Assembly: GCA_003023535.1 (NCBI GenBank)
Contig: PXSC01000173.1
Coordinates: 1 to 12,511, forward strand
DNA from: Halobacteriales archaeon QS_9_70_65
Lineage (GTDB): Archaea > Halobacteriota > Halobacteria > Halobacteriales > Haloarculaceae
Length of the DNA: 12,511 nt
Direction: 5' to 3'
How positions within the stretch are numbered: position 1 is the stretch's first letter; each line of letters opens with the position of its first letter. This document shows, one piece after another, positions 6,296-12,511 of this stretch. The notes below the pieces were generated by a model. It was not told the origin of the DNA, searched no databases, and was given only the letters and a program-made list of their open reading frames with translations. Both the position numbers and the translations under genes were made by a program.

Positions 6296-7318
6296 TCAGC
6301 GACGGAGCCACACGACCGCCTCCCCGTCGCGGGACTCGACCTCGACGAGGCCGTCGTCCTCGAGGTCGGCGACGAGCCCGCGGAGCCACTCGCGGCCGTG
6401 TTCGCCGCCGGAGTCGTCACTCTCCTCCGACGAGCCCTCCCCTCCGGCGAGGACGCCGTCGGACTCGCTTCCCTCCTCCGACGAGCCCTCTCCTCCGGCG
6501 AGGACGCCCTTCGGCGTGTAGTCGACGCGCACCCGGGGGCCGAGTTCGTCGAGCGCCAGCTCCTCGAACTCGGTCAGCACCGAGACGACCCGCCCCCGCA
6601 TCTGCCGGCGGCTCCCCTCGAACTTCGGCTGGGTCGGCACGTCCGGCGCCGTGAAGTCGCCCGTCTCGTAGGCGTCGCACCACCGCCGCCACGGGCAGCC
6701 GGCCTCGTCACAGCGCGGCGTCTTCTCGCAGGCGACGCCGCCGAGCTCCATGATCGCGTTGTTCCAGCGCCGGGACTCGCCGTCGGGCATCAGCGCCGCG
6801 GCGACCGCCTCGAAGGCCTCGTCGTCGTCCTCGACGTCGAAGGCGCGGTACAGCACGCGCTCGACGTTGGTGTCGACGACGGCGCCGCCGTCGTTGAACG
6901 CGAAGGAGGCGACGGCGTCGGCGGTGTAGGGGCCGACGCCCATCAGCTCCTGCAGGCCGTCGGGCGAGCGGGGGAACGCGCTGTCCATCCCGTCGACCAC
7001 CTCGCCTGCGGCCTCGTGGAGGTACTTCGCGCGGTTGTTGTAGCCCAGCGAGTGGTCGGTCCAGAAGGCGACCACCTCGGCCCGGTCGGCGGCCGCCAGG
7101 TCCTCGACGGTCGGCCACTCCGCGAGGAACTCCTCGTAGGCGTCGACGACGCGGTCCAGACCGGTCTGCTGGCTCATCACCTCCGAGACGAGGATGCGGT
7201 AGGGGTCGGTCGTCTCCCGCCACGGGAACGCGCGGTGGTCGGCGTCGTACCACTCCAGCAGCGCCGTCCTGACGGCCCCGACCTCGACGTCGGCAGCGAT
7301 GTCGACCGCGTCGGTCAT
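6296..7318 (-). CDS. mutY: A/G-specific adenine DNA glycosylase (MutY-type)
   Basis: This 340-residue protein starts at the ATG at 7318-7316 (MTDAVDIAADVEV). The frame is open further upstream but without family-like sequence. It belongs to the HhH-GPD superfamily: FPWRETTDPYRILVSEVMSQ QT carries catalytic Glu46; LMGVGPYTADAVASFAF is the helix-hairpin-helix near residues 126-141; VVDTNVERVLYR carries Asp149. The iron-sulfur loop has Cys197, Cys203, Cys208 and Cys214, spaced x5/x4/x5 rather than the x6/x2/x5 of E. coli MutY. The enzyme removes adenine mispaired with 8-oxoguanine or guanine. Instead of the bacterial NUDIX domain, the C-terminus (from about residue 237) has a winged-helix-like segment (LDELGPRVRVDY ... 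HGREWLRGLVADLEDDGLVE). It is interrupted at residues 272-305 by a Gly/Ser/Glu tandem repeat. Catalytic residues are intact, so activity is expected. Confidence 0.92.
   Translation of the reverse strand: MTDAVDIAADVEVGAVRTALLEWYDADHRAFPWRETTDPYRILVSEVMSQQTGLDRVVDAYEEFLAEWPTVEDLAAADRAEVVAFWTDHSLGYNNRAKYLHEAAGEVVDGMDSAFPRSPDGLQELMGVGPYTADAVASFAFNDGGAVVDTNVERVLYRAFDVEDDDEAFEAVAAALMPDGESRRWNNAIMELGGVACEKTPRCDEAGCPWRRWCDAYETGDFTAPDVPTQPKFEGSRRQMRGRVVSVLTEFEELALDELGPRVRVDYTPKGVLAGGEGSSEEGSESDGVLAGGEGSSEESDDSGGEHGREWLRGLVADLEDDGLVEVESRDGEAVVWLRR
6422..6518 (-). repeat. 51-base tandem duplication within the mutY-like gene
   Basis: Two copies of a unit starting CTCCTCCGACGAGCCCTC on the + strand lie exactly 51 bases apart (6422 and 6473), nearly identical over some 36 bases. 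They encode VLAGGEGSSEE twice with a 17-residue period. Being in frame, the duplication lengthens a loop in the C-terminal winged-helix region. Confidence 0.85.
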
Positions 7319-7408
7319 CGAACTGCTGTTCCGGCGGGCCGCGCTTGTGTGTGACGGTTCCGGCGGTCGGAGCGAAACCCACTTCGCCGCCCGGACCCGA
7401 CCGCAGGT

Positions 7409-7738
7409 ATGGGACTGGACGAACTCACGGCGGACGTCGAGGCCGCCTACGGCGACCTCGGCGAGGAGGTTTCGATCGAGCTGGACGCGGAGACGCGGAA
7501 CGAGCTGGCGATGCTGACGGCCGCCTACGGACCGGAGTCGACGGACGAACTCCTCCGACGGGCCGTCCACGCGCTGTTCCGGTCGGCCGTCGACACCGGC
7601 GACCTCGACTTCAATCTCCGGAGCGACTACAACATCGTCTACGACGAGTACCTCTCCGGGATGACCTACGACGAGATGGCCGGCGGCAACGACTTCCCAC
7701 AGCCCGACCAGAACGACGACCGTCGCTACCAGTTCTGA
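7409..7738 (+). CDS. conserved small haloarchaeal protein, unknown function
   Basis: This 109-residue, strongly acidic protein is divergent from the mutY-like gene (90-base gap). The N-terminal half looks helical (LTADVEAAYGDLGEEVSIEL, then DAETRNELAMLTAAYGPEST and DELLRRAVHALFRSAV). The C-terminal half ends GDLDFNLRSDYNIVYDEYLS, then GMTYDEMAG and a polar tail DDRRYQF. I recognise the pattern as a widespread uncharacterised haloarchaeal family but cannot assign a function. The helical part, with LLRRAVHALF after a short polar segment, could resemble a ribbon-helix-helix or dimerisation unit; that is speculation. No clear TATA box is visible upstream. Confidence 0.75.
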   Translation: MGLDELTADVEAAYGDLGEEVSIELDAETRNELAMLTAAYGPESTDELLRRAVHALFRSAVDTGDLDFNLRSDYNIVYDEYLSGMTYDEMAGGNDFPQPDQNDDRRYQF

Positions 7739-7791
7739 GCGGCCGGTCACGGTCGACGACAGTCCGAGGTTCGTATCCGAACAGTTTCGCC

Positions 7792-8946
7792 TCAAGCCGC
7801 CGCCAGTAGCGCGGTGATGCCGCCGGCCGCCGCCAGCAGCGCGGCGCTCGTCGCGGCGACGCCGCGGGCGAAGGTCCGATCGGCGGCGAATGCACAGAGC
7901 CCGACCTTGACGGCGATGCTGGCGGCCGTCGCCAGCAGCACCGCCACCGTCGCCTCCACGCCCGTGACGCTGCCACTGTCGTAAAGGACGACCGCGGAGG
8001 CGGTGGCGCCGGCGCTGGAGACCAGCCCCGCCAGCAGCGCCGCGAGATAGAGCCCACCGGTGCCGAACCGGGCCTCCGCGAGCCCGCCGGCCAGCAGGAC
8101 GGCCAGAAAGAGCCCGCCGGCGCCCAGGGCGTACCGCAGCGCGAACGGGCTGTCGAGGTCGACGTCCATCGACGCCGACCGGTCGGCGGCGACCGCCGCG
8201 ACCGCGAGTCCGCCGACGACGACGACCCCCAGCGGGAGGACCGGCTCGAGGAGGACGCCCGCGCCGACGGTGAAGCCGACGGCGATGACGAGGTTCCGGA
8301 GCGCCATCGAGGCGTTCGCCAGCGCCACGGCGGCGACACCGTAGCCGGCGGCGCCGCCGCGGTCGACGTGGTCGAGCGTCGCGCCGACGACCGCCGTCGA
8401 GGAGGCCAGCCCGCCGAAAAAGCCCGTCACCGCGACCCCGCGGCCCCCGTACAGCCGGACGAGCGCGTAGTTGACGATGCCGATGCCGGCGACGAAGACG
8501 ACCATCAGCCAGACGACCCGCGGCCGGAACGTCACCGACATGCCGGCGACGCCGACGCTCCGCTCGGCGGCCGGCAGCAGCGGATAGACGACGAACGCGA
8601 GGATGGCGAACTCGCTGCCGGCCCGGACCTCCTCGCGGGAGAGGGCGTCGGCGACGTCGTGGAGCTCCGTCCGCAGCACCAACAGCAGCGAGGAGACGAC
8701 CGCGACCGTCACCCCCTCGAGGACGAGCCCCGAGGCGACCAGCACGCCGACGCCGTAAGCAATCAGTAGCGTCGTCGAGGTGGTCAGCGACAGCCCTTCG
8801 GCCTGTTCGAGCAGCAGCGCGAACGTCCGGATGCCGGCCCGCTTGTCGGACCACTCCCGCTCGAGGCCGAGGAACAGCCCGAGCGCCGCCGCGAGTACCA
8901 GCGCGGCGACCGTGTCGTCGACGAACGCCGTTTCGACCGCACCCAT
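7792..8946 (-). CDS. MgtC/SapB-family membrane protein with DUF4010 domain, probable internal deletion
   Basis: This 384-residue polytopic membrane protein starts at the ATG at 8946-8944, supported by a TATA-like box at 8970-8975. The MgtC/SapB motif LGLFLGLEREWSDKRAGIRT is present at residues 22-41. The DUF4010 part follows: GLSLTTSTTLLIAYGVGVLV, LLLVLRTELHDVADALSREE, FAILAFVVYPLLP, GGRGVAVTGFFGGLASSTAV and LVSSAGATASAVVLY. In homologues, about 40 residues spanning roughly two transmembrane helices separate RTFAL from EGLSLTTS. Here only LLEQA lies between them, while the frame is kept. Loss of an even number of helices would preserve topology downstream. MgtC proteins are linked to magnesium homeostasis and membrane potential; the function of this archaeal branch is unknown. 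Family call is strong; the deletion is inferred from remembered homologues. Confidence 0.85.
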   Translation of the reverse strand: MGAVETAFVDDTVAALVLAAALGLFLGLEREWSDKRAGIRTFALLLEQAEGLSLTTSTTLLIAYGVGVLVASGLVLEGVTVAVVSSLLLVLRTELHDVADALSREEVRAGSEFAILAFVVYPLLPAAERSVGVAGMSVTFRPRVVWLMVVFVAGIGIVNYALVRLYGGRGVAVTGFFGGLASSTAVVGATLDHVDRGGAAGYGVAAVALANASMALRNLVIAVGFTVGAGVLLEPVLPLGVVVVGGLAVAAVAADRSASMDVDLDSPFALRYALGAGGLFLAVLLAGGLAEARFGTGGLYLAALLAGLVSSAGATASAVVLYDSGSVTGVEATVAVLLATAASIAVKVGLCAFAADRTFARGVAATSAALLAAAGGITALLAAA

Positions 8947-8969
8947 CCACGATACTTCGTACCGCGCCT

Positions 8970-8975
8970 GTTAAG
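8970..8975 (-). promoter_or_regulatory. TATA-like box of the MgtC-family gene
   Basis: The minus strand reads CTTAAC, centred 26-27 bases before the ATG at 8946, an AT-rich patch in the 58-base gap behind the zinc-ribbon gene. Spacing fits a leaderless transcript. Confidence 0.55.
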
Positions 8976-9004
8976 CCCGTCGGCGGACGTGCCGGCGGCG
9001 ACGG

Positions 9005-9268
9005 TCACTCCTCTCGGAGCCGCCGGCCGTCCCGCGGACAGTAGTCGAACTCCGGGTCGCGGGCACGGAAGTCGCACGATGGGCACCGCTTGACGGGGCG
9101 CTTCTCGTGCGTCCCGGCCTCGTCTCGGGGCGACGAGGAGAACAGAAACGGCACGAACGGAACGACGAGGAACAGCAACGGCGATCCGGTGTACACGTAG
9201 ACGGCGACGCTGACTGCGAGGCTGACGAGGAGCCCAGCCAGAGCGGTGAGGGTGCGGGAGCCGACCAT
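9005..9268 (-). CDS. small membrane protein with C-terminal zinc-ribbon-like motif
   Basis: This 87-residue protein starts at the ATG at 9268-9266. Two hydrophobic segments (LTALAGLLVSLAVSVAVYVY and SPLLFLVVPFVPFLF) form a short hairpin, followed by a cytoplasmic tail with CPSCDFRARDPEFDYCPRDG. That is a zinc-ribbon-like knuckle with a CxxC pair and a third Cys; the fourth ligand position is Asp, as in other haloarchaeal ribbons ending CPRDG that I recall. Whether it binds zinc is uncertain. It lies 58 bases upstream of the MgtC-family gene on the same strand, but that gene has its own TATA-like box. The 102 bases behind its start (9269-9370) show no gene. Confidence 0.75.
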   Translation of the reverse strand: MVGSRTLTALAGLLVSLAVSVAVYVYTGSPLLFLVVPFVPFLFSSSPRDEAGTHEKRPVKRCPSCDFRARDPEFDYCPRDGRRLREE

Positions 9269-9370
9269 CGCACGATCGTAGGTGCCGACGACGGTTCGGC
9301 GTTTCGGCCCCGGTCGTCTCCGGGCTCGGCCGGCGGATCGACGTCGGGTCGGGCGAGCCGGGGACGGACG

Positions 9371-10128
9371 TTACTCGCCTTCGAACTCGGGCTCGCGGTC
9401 GCCCATGAACGCCGTGATGCCTTCCATCAGGTCGTCGGTGTTGATGAGGTGGCCGAACGCCTGTGCCTCCAGCTCGAGGCCGGCGTCGACGTCCTCGTAG
9501 CCGCGGAGCATCGCCCGCTTGGTGAGCTTCTGGGAGACCGGCGGGCCGGCCGCCAGGTCGGCGGCGAATTCGTGGACCCGCTCGTCGAACTCCTCGGTGG
9601 GGACGACCTCGTTGACGACGTCGTAGTCGTACATCGTTTCGGGGTCGTACCGATCGGCGGTGAAGACGATCTCCTTGGCGCGGCCGAAGCCGGCGATGCG
9701 GGTTAGCCGCTGGGTACCCCCCCAGCCGGGCAGCAGCCCCAGGTCGTGTTCGGGGGTGCCGAGCTCCGAGCGCTCGGAGGCGAGCCGGAAGTCACAGCAC
9801 AGCGCCAGCTCGAAGCCGCCGCCCAGCGCGAAGCCGTCGATGCCGGCGACGACCGGCATGCCCAGCTTCTCGAGCCGGCCGAAGACCCGCTGGCCGTGTC
9901 TGGACAGCTCGATCGCCTCCAGCGGCTCGGCGCTCGACGCCATCGACGTGACGTCGGCGCCGGCGGAGAAGGCCCGGTCGCCCGTGCCCGTGACGAGCAC
10001 CGACCGGACCTCGTCGTCGGCCTCCAGCAGGTCCAGCGCCTCGTCGAACTCGTCGAGCAGGTCCGGGTTGATGGTGTTCATCCGGGCCTCCCGGTCCAGG
10101 ACGATCTGGCCGACCATGTCGCCCGGAC
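9371..10128 (-). CDS. enoyl-CoA hydratase domain (C-terminal half of a broken HbdH-ECH fusion)
   Basis: From the ATG at 10117-10115 this frame encodes 248 residues of a complete crotonase-fold enoyl-CoA hydratase. Family-like sequence begins slightly upstream (PGD before MVGQIVLDREARMNTINP). Oxyanion-hole segments are AFSAGADVTSM and GIDGFALGGGFELALCCDFR. The two catalytic Glu positions correspond to GGGFE and GTPEHDLGLLPGWGG. It hydrates trans-2-enoyl-CoA to 3-hydroxyacyl-CoA. In haloarchaea this domain is often the C-terminal half of a bifunctional protein behind 3-hydroxyacyl-CoA dehydrogenase, and that gene directly precedes it here in another frame. The internal ATG could allow separate translation, but the inter-domain segment is missing. 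The hydratase domain itself looks intact. Confidence 0.85.
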
Positions 10129-11288
10129 GCCGCCTCGAACCGCGGGTGACCGGTCTCCTCGCCGAGTTCTTCCAGCGTCTCGACGAGCGCCTCCAGCCCG
10201 ACCTCGTCGGCGATCTTCGCCGGGCCGTCCGGGAAGCCGGCGCCGAGCATCACGGCCTCGTCGATGTCGGCCGGCGTCGAGACGTCCTCGGCGACGAGGG
10301 TCCCGACCTCGTCGGCCATGACGGCCACGAGCCGGTGTTCGATCTCGTCGGTGCCGGCGTCGGTCGGGATGTCTGGTCCATCACCCTCGTAGTCGTAGAA
10401 CCCCTCGCCGGTCTTCTTGCCGTACCGCTCGTCCTCGACGACCTCCTCGAGGTACGGCGCCGGCTCGTAGACCTCGCCCAGCACCTCGTGCATGTACTCG
10501 AGGACGTGGTAGGTGACGTCGTTGCCGACCTGATCGCCCAGCTCGAAGGCGCCCATCGGCAGCCCCATGTCGAACTTCGTCGCGGAGTCGATCTCCCTCA
10601 TCGTCGCCGACCCGTCGGAGACCATCCAGCAGGCCTCGTTCATCAGCGGCACCAGAATCCGGTTGACGATGAAGCCCGGCGAGTCCTCGTGGACCCGGAC
10701 GGGCGTCCTGTCGAACGCCTCGGCCAGCTTCTCGGCGACCTCGAGGGTCTCCTCGGCGGTGTGGTCACCGGAGATAACCTCCACGAGCTGCATCCGGACC
10801 GGCGGATTGAAGAAGTGCATCCCGCAGAACCGCTCGGGCCGTTCGGTCACCTCCGACAGCTCCGTGATCGACAGCGAGGAGGTGTTCGTCGCGATGATGG
10901 CCTCCTCGGGGAGGTACTCCTCGACGTCGGCGAAGACCTCCTTTTTGATCTCCATCTTTTCCGGGACGGCCTCGATGACGACGTCGGCGTCGCCGACCGC
11001 CGCCTCGACGTCGACGTACGGCGTCACCCGCGCCAGGGCGTCGTCGGCGGCGTCGTCGGTGATGCGTTCCTTCTCGGCGAGCTTCTCCAGCGACCACTCG
11101 ATGTCGTCGTAGCCGCTCCGGACGAACTCCTCCTCGACGTCCCGCAGGTTGACCTCGAACCCCGAGAGCGCGGCGACCTCCGCGATGCCGTGGCCCATGC
11201 TGCCGGCGCCGAGCACCGCGACGGTCTCGATGTCGTCAACGTTTCTGTCCGAAACGTTTCCCGGCCGGAGCCGCCCGGTCACCGCCAC
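10125..11288 (-). pseudogene. 3-hydroxyacyl-CoA dehydrogenase domain (N-terminal half of a broken HbdH-ECH fusion)
   Basis: An NAD-binding Rossmann motif (VAVLGAGSMGHGIAEVAALS) is followed by VVIEAVPEKMEIKKEVFADV, the active-site region ATNTSSLSITELSEVTERPE and GMHFFNPPVRMQLVEVISGD, then DSPGFIVNRILVPLMNEACW and a duplicated C-terminal helical domain (GKKTGEGFYDY, DEAVMLGAGFPDGPAKIADE). It oxidises 3-hydroxyacyl-CoA to 3-ketoacyl-CoA. After HPRFEAA, near 10130, the frame leaves the family and reads as an Arg/Pro-rich shadow of the hydratase to a stop at 9792. The hydratase resumes one frame over. The expected inter-domain stretch of some 30-45 residues is absent. No ATG lies at the family start; a GTG at 11288 (or 11282) is proposed because a TATA-like palindrome is centred 27 bases upstream. 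Confidence 0.75.
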
Positions 11289-11310
11289 GACGGCCGCTGC
11301 GGCCCGGCCC

Positions 11311-11320
11311 GTACTGATAC
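11311..11320 (-). promoter_or_regulatory. palindromic TATA-like element before the dehydrogenase gene
   Basis: GTATCAGTAC (near-palindrome GTA-N4-TAC) is centred 27 bases upstream of the proposed GTG start at 11288, in the 84-base divergent region shared with the acyl-CoA dehydrogenase gene. It could be the core promoter or a regulator half-site pair; only position supports it. Confidence 0.4.
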
Positions 11321-11343
11321 GGCCGGTAGTTGCCGTGGGAACT

Positions 11344-11352
11344 GTTTTGTAT
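11344..11352 (+). promoter_or_regulatory. TATA-like box of the acyl-CoA dehydrogenase gene
   Basis: The sequence TTTTGTAT is centred about 25 bases upstream of the ATG at 11373. It is the most AT-rich patch in the divergent region and has the spacing typical of leaderless haloarchaeal genes. Confidence 0.55.
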
Positions 11353-11372
11353 CCGCACACCTCCGTTCGGCT

Positions 11373-12511
11373 ATGGAGTTCGGGCTCACCGAGGAGCAGG
11401 AGCGGATGCGCGAGGAGGTTCGCCGGTTCGCCGACAACGAGATCCGACCCCACGCCTCGGAGTACGACCGCGAGGAGGAGTTCCCCCACGACGTCGTCGA
11501 GGAGGCCGCCGAGATGGGGCTGTGCGGCGCCACCATCCCGGTCGAGTACGGCGGCGCCGGCTACGACGCCGTCGACTCGGTGCTCGTCGCCGAGGAGCTG
11601 TTCGCCGCCGACCCCGGTATCGGGCTGTCCATCCTCGCCGCCAGCTTCGGCACCGAGGCCATCCTCGAGTACGGCACCGAAGAACAGAAGCAGCGGTTCA
11701 TCGAACCCGTCGCCCGCGGCGACGCCATCTCCGGGGCGGCCATCTCGGAGCCGGACACCGGCTCGGACGTCTCCTCGGTGTCGACGAGCGCCGAGAAAGA
11801 TGGCGACGAATGGGTCGTCGACGGCCATAAGATGTGGATCACCAACGGCTCCGTCGGCGACTTCTTTGTCGTACTGTGTGAGACCGACCCCGACGCCGAG
11901 GGCCGCTACAACGGCTTCAGCCAGATCGTCGTCGAGTCGGACCGCGACGGCTTCGAGGCCGACAAAATCACCGGCAAGATGGGGATTCGGGCCTCGGACA
12001 CCGCCGAGTTAATTCTCGACGGTGTGCGAGTGCCCGAAGAGAACCTCGTCGGGTCCCGTGGCGCCGGCTTCCTCCAGCAGATGCAGTTCTTCGACGCCAC
12101 CAGAACCGGCGTCGCGGCACAGGGCGTCGGGATCGCGAAGGGTGCCGCCGAGCGCGCGCTGGAGTACGCCGAACAGCGCGAGCAGTTCGGCCAGCCCATC
12201 GGCGATTTTCAGGCCATCCAGCACAAACTCGCCGACATGCACACCGACTGCGAGGCCGCACGACAGCTGACGCTGAAGTCGGCCTGGGCGGTCGACTCCG
12301 GCGGCTCGCCGAACACCAAACTCGCGTCGATGGCCAAGGAATTCGCCTCCCGCGTGGCCGTCGACGCCGCAAACGAATGCGTCCAGATCCACGGCGGCTC
12401 CGGCTTCGTCGACGACTTCGACGCCGAGCGGCTCTACCGCGACGCCAAAATCACCCAGATTTACGAGGGCACCACCGAGATTCAGAAGATGATCATCGCC
12501 CGCGAACTCCA
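11373..12511 (+). CDS. acyl-CoA dehydrogenase (3' end outside window)
   Basis: From the ATG at 11373 the frame stays open to the window end, giving 379 complete codons; most of this family is about 380 residues, so almost the whole protein is present. Domain order is classical. The N-terminal helical domain begins MEFGLTEEQERMREEVRRFA. The middle beta domain has AISEPDTGSDVSSVST and VVDGHKMWITNG, the FAD/substrate-contacting stretch. The C-terminal helical domain has EQREQFGQPIGDFQAIQHKL, then NECVQIHGGSGFVDDFDAER and IYEGTTEIQKMI. Glu365 in YEGTTE is the expected catalytic base of short- and medium-chain enzymes. It oxidises acyl-CoA to trans-2-enoyl-CoA, passing electrons to electron-transfer flavoprotein. 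Divergent to a hydroxyacyl-CoA dehydrogenase/hydratase gene, it supplies the first step and those supply the next two. Chain-length preference cannot be read. Confidence 0.93.
   Translation, partial: MEFGLTEEQERMREEVRRFADNEIRPHASEYDREEEFPHDVVEEAAEMGLCGATIPVEYGGAGYDAVDSVLVAEELFAADPGIGLSILAASFGTEAILEYGTEEQKQRFIEPVARGDAISGAAISEPDTGSDVSSVSTSAEKDGDEWVVDGHKMWITNGSVGDFFVVLCETDPDAEGRYNGFSQIVVESDRDGFEADKITGKMGIRASDTAELILDGVRVPEENLVGSRGAGFLQQMQFFDATRTGVAAQGVGIAKGAAERALEYAEQREQFGQPIGDFQAIQHKLADMHTDCEAARQLTLKSAWAVDSGGSPNTKLASMAKEFASRVAVDAANECVQIHGGSGFVDDFDAERLYRDAKITQIYEGTTEIQKMIIAREL

Noticed and set aside
7319..8950. Upstream extension of the mutY frame across the MgtC-family gene
   Set aside because: The extension is Arg/Gly-rich shadow translation; the MgtC-family protein in the other minus frame has real membrane helices and motifs.
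9792..10124. C-terminal continuation of the dehydrogenase frame as real protein
   Set aside because: It is Arg/Pro/Gly-rich and antiparallel in content to nothing known; the overlapping hydratase frame has all family motifs.

Overview
The window reads as chromosomal DNA of a halophilic archaeon (class Halobacteria). The evidence is high GC with strong G/C third-position bias, proteins rich in Asp and Glu, leaderless genes with a TATA-like box centred about 26 bases upstream of the start codon, a Tat-type lipoprotein with a Thr/Pro-rich stalk, and families typical of haloarchaea. The genus cannot be told from the sequence alone.

Layout from left to right: the 3' end of an ACR3-type arsenite efflux permease (+); a RecJ/DHH-like nucleic-acid protein (-), split into two frames; a Yip1-like membrane protein (-) divergent from a Tat lipoprotein (+); an AT-richer accessory island at about 4480-5786; an FMN-reductase-like gene (-) that has lost its N-terminal region; a MutY-type adenine glycosylase (-) with a 51-base tandem duplication; a small conserved haloarchaeal protein (+); an MgtC/SapB-DUF4010 membrane protein (-); a small zinc-ribbon membrane protein (-); and a fatty-acid beta-oxidation cluster. 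That cluster is a 3-hydroxyacyl-CoA dehydrogenase/enoyl-CoA hydratase fusion (-) divergent from an acyl-CoA dehydrogenase (+) that runs off the right end.

The accessory island holds a two-helix small membrane protein, a palindromic TATA element placed to serve starts on both strands, several perfect hairpins, and what looks like the right end of an IS200/IS605-type element. I see no intact transposase, CRISPR array, tRNA or rRNA.

The main oddity is that four conserved genes each appear to lack an internal segment. Three also change reading frame at the junction: the RecJ-like gene near 2663, the FMN reductase near 6221 and the HbdH-ECH fusion near 10130. The fourth, MgtC near 8810, stays in frame. 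The surrounding residues are otherwise well conserved. This is either a cluster of recent deletions or, at least as likely, an assembly or consensus artefact. It is the most useful thing here to check. I found no convincing new defence or signalling system.
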